A stretch of 9,675 nucleotides of DNA. Source: UMGS172 sp045546555. GTDB taxonomy: Bacteria > Bacillota > Clostridia > Oscillospirales > Acutalibacteraceae. Under the pieces are notes generated by a model. The model saw only the letters and a program-made list of their open reading frames with translations. It did no database searches and was not told where the DNA came from. Within the stretch, counting starts at the first letter, position 1, and every line of letters starts with the position of its first letter. Location of the stretch: positions 1 to 9,675 of the forward strand of contig JAZQCY010000138.1 of the NCBI GenBank assembly GCA_045546555.1, given 5' to 3'. Made by a program: the position numbers and the translations under genes. Positions 5,671 through 9,675 of the stretch are shown piece after piece.

Positions 5671-5712
5671 AAAAAAAATACACCGCACCACGGAAAATTC
5701 CGTAATGCGGTG
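5671..5712 (-). terminator. Intrinsic terminator of the oxidoreductase operon
   Basis: Outer stem CACCGCA (5681-5687) with TGCGGTG (5706-5712), inner stem CGGA-type pairs within 5691-5702, then TATTTTTTTT on the minus strand. It starts 18 bp after the stop of the gamma-subunit gene. The A/T-rich 5588-5670 holds no gene. Confidence 0.9.
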
Positions 5713-5730
5713 TCTCTTAATCAGCTTAAA

Positions 5731-6270
5731 TCAGCCTTCGTAGTTGTAGCCAATTTCGATAGCCTTGAGGTTGATCTCAAGCATTTCGGCACGCTTGGCC
5801 GAAATAACGTGGCTTAAAGCCTCTCTCATACCGTCCATCGAAACCATCTTGGCCTCTTTTATCATCTTGCCCATCATGATCATATTGGCAAGGGTCGGGA
5901 AGCCTGCATCGTTGGCCAGCTTGGTTGCGGGGATATAGTAAGCGTCAACATCGGTGCGCTTGACCTTGCGGTCGATCAATGTAGAGTCAACGAAAATCTT
6001 ACCGCCCGAAACGGTTGCATCCTCGTACTTGTCCAAGGAAGGAAGGTTCATAGCGGTGAGAACGTCGGGGGTCGAAACGATGGGCGAGCCTACGGGAGTG
6101 TCACTTATAATAACACTGCAGTTGGCGGTACCGCCACGCATTTCAGGTCCGTAGGAAGGCAACCAGCTGAGCTGCTTTCCTTCGTCAAGGCCCTTGTATG
6201 CAATACACTTACCGGTGAACAGAACACCCTGTCCGCCGAAGCCTGCTATAAGGATCTGTGTAGTAGCCAT
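5731..6270 (-). CDS. korC: 2-oxoacid:ferredoxin oxidoreductase, gamma subunit
   Basis: Gamma subunit (179 aa) of a ferredoxin-dependent 2-oxoacid oxidoreductase, which oxidatively decarboxylates a 2-oxoacid to acyl-CoA with ferredoxin as electron acceptor, or runs in reverse. Family hallmarks are visible: GFGGQGV near residues 10-16 and PSYGPEMRGGTANCSV near 38-54. Length is typical for a stand-alone gamma chain. Its ATG overlaps the stop of the beta-subunit gene by one base (TAATG), and AGGAGA upstream lies inside the end of that gene, so translation is probably coupled. It is the last gene before the terminator. The symbol follows general usage for the gamma chain. The substrate (2-oxoglutarate, branched-chain or aromatic 2-oxoacid) is not determined by this subunit. 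Confidence 0.92.
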   Translation of the reverse strand: MATTQILIAGFGGQGVLFTGKCIAYKGLDEGKQLSWLPSYGPEMRGGTANCSVIISDTPVGSPIVSTPDVLTAMNLPSLDKYEDATVSGGKIFVDSTLIDRKVKRTDVDAYYIPATKLANDAGFPTLANMIMMGKMIKEAKMVSMDGMREALSHVISAKRAEMLEINLKAIEIGYNYEG

Positions 6271-7025
6271 TATTTCTCCTCCTTATTTGCGCTTCTGTCT
6301 TTATAAACGCCCAAGGGATAGTAAGGGATCATCTTTTCCTCGACCCACTCGAGAGCCTTTTTGGGAGTCATACCCCAGTTGGTGGGGCAGGAAGAAACGA
6401 CCTCGATAAGGCTGAAGCCCTTACCCTCGATCTGGTTCTGGAAAGCCTTTTTGATAGCCTTCTTGGCGGCGTTTACATTCTTGACGTTGTTGACGGCAAC
6501 ACGCTGAATAAACTCGGGACCGTCCAAAGTAGCCAGCATTTCGGATACACGGATGGGGAATCCGACGGTGTTGGTATCACGGCCGTAAGGAGAGGTCTGT
6601 GTGACCTGACCGGGCAAGGAGGTCGGAGCCATCTGACCGCCGGTCATACCGTAAATTGCGTTGTTGACGAAGATAACGGTGATATTCTCGTTACGGGTTG
6701 CGGCGTGAACGGTCTCGGCCATACCGATAGAAGCCAAATCACCGTCACCCTGATAGGTGAAGATAATGTTTTCGGGCAATGCACGCTTTAAGCCTGTTGC
6801 AACGGCAGGTGCACGGCCGTGAGCGGCCTCTACCATATCGCAAGCAAAGTAGTCATAAGCCATAACGGCACAGCCAACGGGAGCAACACCTATGGTCTTG
6901 CCCTCAATACCGAGCTCGTCAATAGCCTCGGCAACAAGGCGATGGATGATACCGTGGGTGCATCCGGGACAGTAATGAAGCGGAGCATCGGTCAAGGATT
7001 TAGGTTTCTGAAATACTACTGCCAT
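6270..7025 (-). CDS. korB: 2-oxoacid:ferredoxin oxidoreductase, beta subunit (TPP-binding)
   Basis: The 251-aa catalytic beta chain, which binds thiamine diphosphate and a proximal [4Fe-4S] cluster. Visible features: CPGC (Cys19, Cys22) with Cys52 and Cys213 as likely cluster ligands by analogy with characterised family members; the TPP/Mg motif starting GDGD (93-96) and ending NN (121-122) 30 residues later; and the signature NNAIYGMTGGQ (121-131). Length is in the normal range. The start is fixed by the TAATG overlap with the alpha-subunit gene and GGAGG 9 bases upstream. Working with the alpha, gamma and ferredoxin subunits, it forms acyl-CoA plus CO2 from a 2-oxoacid in the cytoplasm. The exact substrate is an open question; databases label relatives as 2-oxoglutarate or branched-chain oxoacid enzymes. 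Confidence 0.93.
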   Translation of the reverse strand: MAVVFQKPKSLTDAPLHYCPGCTHGIIHRLVAEAIDELGIEGKTIGVAPVGCAVMAYDYFACDMVEAAHGRAPAVATGLKRALPENIIFTYQGDGDLASIGMAETVHAATRNENITVIFVNNAIYGMTGGQMAPTSLPGQVTQTSPYGRDTNTVGFPIRVSEMLATLDGPEFIQRVAVNNVKNVNAAKKAIKKAFQNQIEGKGFSLIEVVSSCPTNWGMTPKKALEWVEEKMIPYYPLGVYKDRSANKEEK

Positions 7026-8086
7026 TACTTGTTACCTCCTGCTGCTTTTTTGATGGCCTCGAGAACTTCCTCGGGGCTGGGGATCATACCGCCTGTGCGG
7101 TTGCAAAGGGTCACGGGGCGCTTGCACTCGGTTGCGAGCTGAACGTCCTCGATCATCTGACCCATGGAAAGCTCGACCGAGATAAACGCTTTGCACTTAT
7201 CTGCGGCGGCCTTGAACGGCTTTTTGGGGAACGGCCAAAGGGTGATGGGACGGATCATACCGACCTTGATGCCCTCGGCTCTGGCCGCCATAATAGCGTT
7301 CTTGGAAACACGGGCGGCAATACCGAAGGCTGCAACGCAAACTTCAGCATCCTCCATCATAAACTCCTCCCAAAGGGGCTCGTTTTCTTCGATGGCCTTA
7401 TATCTCTCATAACGCTCGAAGTTGGTCTGCTCCAACTGCTCGGGCTTTAAATAAAGCGAATTGATAATGTTGTGCTTACGCTTGCACTCGGTACCGGTTA
7501 CTGCCCAAGGCTTGTTAGGCTTATACTCGGTGGGCTCGGGAAGAACGACCGGCTCCATCATCTGACCCAGAGTACCGTCGGCAAGGATCATTGCAGGAAC
7601 TCTGTACTTATCGGACAGATCGAAGCACTTTGCGGTCATATCGGCCATTTCCTGAACCGAAGCAGGTGCCATAACGATGAGGTGATAGTCACCGTGTCCA
7701 CCGCCACGGGTTGCCTGGAAATAATCCGACTGCGAGGGCTGGATACCGCCAAGACCGGGGCCTCCACGCTGAACGTTGACGATGAGCGCAGGAAGGTCGG
7801 AGCCTGCAAGATAAGAAATACCCTCACCTTTAAGCGAAACACCGGGGCTGGAGGACGAGGTCATAACTCTAAGACCTGTTCCTGCAACACCATAAACCAT
7901 ATTGATTGCGGCAATCTCACTCTCGGCCTGAAGGAATACGCCGCCGATTTTAGGCATACGCTTTGCCATATAAGCGGCGATCTCGGTCTGAGGAGTGATG
8001 GGGTAACCGAAGTAATGCATACAGCCAGCCCTGATTGCGGCCTCGGCAATAGCCTCGTTACCTTTCATAAGTACCTTTTCAGCCAT
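7025..8086 (-). CDS. vorB: 2-oxoacid:ferredoxin oxidoreductase, alpha subunit (VorB/KorA type)
   Basis: The 353-aa alpha subunit, of the type usually annotated 3-methyl-2-oxobutanoate dehydrogenase subunit VorB or KorA. The start at 8086 (MAEKVLMKGN) is chosen over 8149 because the longer frame would overlap the ferredoxin gene by 53 bp, while AAGGTG lies just upstream of 8086. Motifs: GYPITPQTE (27-35), the YPITP signature contacting thiamine diphosphate/substrate; SSSSPGVSLKGEG (77-89); RGGPGLGG (107-114); GGGHGD (128-133); and IRPITLWPFP in the C-terminal domain. It starts 10 bp after the ferredoxin stop and overlaps the beta gene at TAATG. By family the reaction is 2-oxoacid + CoA + oxidised ferredoxin to acyl-CoA + CO2 + reduced ferredoxin. 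Branched-chain oxoacid preference is only suggested by similarity. Confidence 0.92.
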   Translation of the reverse strand: MAEKVLMKGNEAIAEAAIRAGCMHYFGYPITPQTEIAAYMAKRMPKIGGVFLQAESEIAAINMVYGVAGTGLRVMTSSSSPGVSLKGEGISYLAGSDLPALIVNVQRGGPGLGGIQPSQSDYFQATRGGGHGDYHLIVMAPASVQEMADMTAKCFDLSDKYRVPAMILADGTLGQMMEPVVLPEPTEYKPNKPWAVTGTECKRKHNIINSLYLKPEQLEQTNFERYERYKAIEENEPLWEEFMMEDAEVCVAAFGIAARVSKNAIMAARAEGIKVGMIRPITLWPFPKKPFKAAADKCKAFISVELSMGQMIEDVQLATECKRPVTLCNRTGGMIPSPEEVLEAIKKAAGGNK

Positions 8087-8096
8087 TTTGTTCACC

Positions 8097-8303
8097 TTAC
8101 CTTTCAACAGTGATGACACAGTCGGGACACATGGTTGCGCAGAATGCACAGCCGATACACTTCTCCTGATCGGTCATCTCTGCAGGAGAATGTCCTTTTT
8201 TGTTGATCTTGTCTTTTGCGATCTGCAGAATGCCCTTGGGACATGCGTCGACGCAAAGTCCGCAGCCCTTGCACAGATCGGCATCAAATGTTACTTTTGC
8301 CAT
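8097..8303 (-). CDS. korD: 2x[4Fe-4S] ferredoxin, delta subunit of the oxidoreductase
   Basis: A 68-aa bacterial-type ferredoxin with two complete cluster motifs: Cys11, Cys14, Cys17, Cys21-Pro and Cys49, Cys52, Cys55, Cys59-Pro. About 27 residues separate the two. An extra Cys62 follows the second motif. By position and size it is the delta (electron-transfer) subunit passing electrons from the beta-chain cluster to soluble ferredoxin. It lies 5 bp after the ATPase gene and 10 bp before the alpha-subunit gene. The upstream GGGG-rich sequence is a weak ribosome binding site, so translation may be coupled to the preceding gene. Confidence 0.93.
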   Translation of the reverse strand: MAKVTFDADLCKGCGLCVDACPKGILQIAKDKINKKGHSPAEMTDQEKCIGCAFCATMCPDCVITVER

Positions 8304-8308
8304 AATTC

Positions 8309-8977
8309 TTACCCCTTTATGTCAAAATATTTGTTTTGCAATTTTAACGGTAAAACGTTGTCTATTTTCGATTTCAGTTCATCGGCAACCTTGCTTTCGG
8401 CCGTTGTAAAAATAACGGGAAGCCCCGATATTTTTGACAGCTCCTCTGCCCTATTCACCGTTGCCAGCACATCCTCTGCGGTAGTCTCGTTACCGATATT
8501 GGAGTTATTGACGATTGCGGTAAACGGCAAATGGCCTGCCGCTTCTATCTCACGCATGACCTCCAAGGCCTCTTTAGCGGTGGTGGTAAGCGGTCGGTAG
8601 AAGTTGGCGACAAAAATCATCTCATAGTCGTTTTCCTCTAAAATATACGGTGTGTAACGACCCAAGGCATAAGCTCCTCGGTCGTCACCGCCTATGTCAA
8701 GAACAGAAAACCTGCTTCTGTCCTGAACAGTTTTATACATTTCCTGCGGCAAAGCAGGAAGATCGACGTTTGAGTTGGCAAAATGGGGCGAGATAAGCTC
8801 TATCCCTGCCGCCTCAAGCACGTCGGTACTGTCCTTGGTGCGGAAATACGGATTAACGATATCCATATCGGCAATGACCACGTCCTTACCCTGCTCTTTG
8901 AGGTAAAGCGCATAGTTCACGGCGATATTGGTCTTTCCGCTACCATAGTGACCTGCAAAAAGTGTTACTCTTTTCAT
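8309..8977 (-). CDS. MinD/ParA/CobQ-type P-loop ATPase in the oxidoreductase operon
   Basis: A 222-aa nucleotide-binding protein of the SIMIBI class. The Walker A motif is GHYGSGKT (9-16). DMD (37-39), followed by NPYFRTKD, corresponds to the switch region, and SVLDIGGDDRGA (91-102) is the Walker B region. It contains no cysteine at all, so it cannot be an Mrp/ApbC-type Fe-S carrier of the kind that binds a cluster through CxxC. The gene starts 2 bp after the ligase stop and ends 5 bp before the ferredoxin gene, so it is firmly in the operon. No partition partner (ParB, MinE-like) or cobalamin gene is nearby. Its role is unknown; an ATP-dependent assembly or activation factor for the oxidoreductase is possible. 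The fold assignment is firm, the function is not. Confidence 0.85.
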   Translation of the reverse strand: MKRVTLFAGHYGSGKTNIAVNYALYLKEQGKDVVIADMDIVNPYFRTKDSTDVLEAAGIELISPHFANSNVDLPALPQEMYKTVQDRSRFSVLDIGGDDRGAYALGRYTPYILEENDYEMIFVANFYRPLTTTAKEALEVMREIEAAGHLPFTAIVNNSNIGNETTAEDVLATVNRAEELSKISGLPVIFTTAESKVADELKSKIDNVLPLKLQNKYFDIKG

Positions 8978-8979
8978 AA

Positions 8980-9675
8980 TTACAGTTTGTTACGTTGGAT
9001 CTTTCCGCTGACGGTCTTGGGAAGCTCATCACGGAAGACAACGATTCGAGGATATTTATAGGGAGCGGTGCGGTTCTTGACGTAGGCCTGGATCTCTTTC
9101 TTGAGCTCCTCGGTGGGTTCGGTGCCCTTGGTCAAAACAATGCTTGCCTTGACGACCTGACCTCTTACCTCATCGGGTGCGGCCGAAACGCCACACTCAA
9201 GAACATAAGGCAGCTCCATAATAACATTTTCAATTTCAAAGGGTCCGATACGGTAGCCCGACGACTTGATAACATCATCAACACGGCCGACGTACCAGAA
9301 GTATCCGTCCTCATCACGCCAAGCGGTATCACCTGTATGATAGAAGCCGTCGTGCCAGCACTCTTCGGTCTTTTCCTTGTCGTTAAAGTAGCCACGGAAC
9401 AGACCGCAGGGCACCTTTTCGGAAACGTTGATACAAATTTCGCCGGTTTCACCGACTGCAACCTCTTTACCGTCGGCATCAAGCAGCTTGATGTCATAAA
9501 GCGGAACGGGCTTACCCATTGAACCGACCTTGGTGCGTGTGCCGACAAGGTTGGCCAAGGCGCAGGTGGTCTCGGTCTGGCCGAAGCCTTCCATTATCTG
9601 CAGACCCGTTGCCTTTTCGAACTGACGAAATACCTCGGGGTTCAAAGCCTCACCTGCGGAAGTCGGATCGTAGCC
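8980..9675 (-). CDS. Acyl-CoA ligase (AMP-forming), C-terminal part
   Basis: Partial gene: 231 codons plus stop, open to the window edge, about the last 40 percent of a family of roughly 550 residues. The frame continues upstream of the TTG at 9645 (GYDPTSAGEALNPEVF), so that TTG is not the start. Adenylate-forming motifs are present: SAGE; GFGQTETT (A5); HTGDTAWRDEDGYFWYVGR (A7) leading into DDVIKSSGYRIGPFEIE (A8); and PKTVSGKIQR near the end, carrying the catalytic lysine. The C-terminal domain is therefore intact. The enzyme joins a carboxylic acid to CoA using ATP. The pattern is closest to the acetyl/medium-chain acyl-CoA synthetase branch; the acid itself cannot be read from this part. 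Directly upstream of the oxidoreductase genes, it probably supplies or uses the same acyl-CoA. Confidence 0.9.
   Translation of the reverse strand, partial: GYDPTSAGEALNPEVFRQFEKATGLQIMEGFGQTETTCALANLVGTRTKVGSMGKPVPLYDIKLLDADGKEVAVGETGEICINVSEKVPCGLFRGYFNDKEKTEECWHDGFYHTGDTAWRDEDGYFWYVGRVDDVIKSSGYRIGPFEIENVIMELPYVLECGVSAAPDEVRGQVVKASIVLTKGTEPTEELKKEIQAYVKNRTAPYKYPRIVVFRDELPKTVSGKIQRNKL

Noticed and set aside
5588..5817. Plus-strand frame starting in the operon spacer at 5608
   Set aside because: It runs through the terminator of the oxidoreductase operon and then antisense into the gamma-subunit gene; it has no homology I recognise.
8087..8149. N-terminal extension of the alpha subunit to 8149
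   Set aside because: It would overlap the ferredoxin gene by 53 bp and adds residues absent from the family, whose N-terminus normally begins near MAEKVLMKGN.
9643..9645. TTG start for the acyl-CoA ligase
   Set aside because: The frame remains open and family-like (SAGEALNPEVF) across this codon to the window edge, so the gene is simply truncated by the window.

Overview
The window looks like chromosomal DNA of an anaerobic, probably gut- or rumen-associated member of the Clostridia (Oscillospiraceae-like). This is inferred from three things: strong AGGAGG-type ribosome binding sites, a ferredoxin-dependent 2-oxoacid oxidoreductase operon, and large secreted beta-rich proteins typical of that group. 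No rRNA or other taxonomic marker is present. All credible genes lie on the minus strand, so the biological order runs from high to low coordinates.

Right half (9675 to 5671): one tightly packed operon. It encodes the C-terminal part of an acyl-CoA ligase (cut by the window edge), a cysteine-free MinD/ParA-like ATPase, a 2x[4Fe-4S] ferredoxin, and the alpha, beta and gamma subunits of a VorB/KorA-type 2-oxoacid:ferredoxin oxidoreductase. Gaps are 2, 5 and 10 bp, followed by two TAATG stop/start overlaps, and a strong intrinsic terminator closes the operon. The ligase and oxidoreductase together fit interconversion of organic acids, acyl-CoAs and 2-oxoacids. Direction and substrate cannot be read from the sequence.

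Left half (5587 to 501): two successive transcription units with the same plan. Each has its own promoter, a secreted multi-domain protein (590 and 820 aa), then 15-18 bp later a tiny gene (46 and 44 codons) with its own good Shine-Dalgarno, then an intrinsic terminator. The two secreted proteins share a middle domain and a C-terminal domain of about 145 residues. The two small proteins share a KEYxKPELTxKSL N-terminal half and have divergent Trp/Asp-rich tails ending in Gln. Ten of the 15 identical residues in the aligned block use different synonymous codons, so the small genes look real and selected at protein level. This duplicated secreted-protein plus micropeptide cassette is the most interesting feature here.

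Far left (500 to 1): no protein gene. It holds a candidate independent small RNA of about 120 nt (promoter TTGAAA-17-TACAAT, possible pseudoknot, intrinsic terminator) lying within a larger imperfect palindrome. Beyond it is a run of consecutive perfect hairpins in the first 124 bp, which an extended -10 promoter may transcribe toward an unseen gene on the left.
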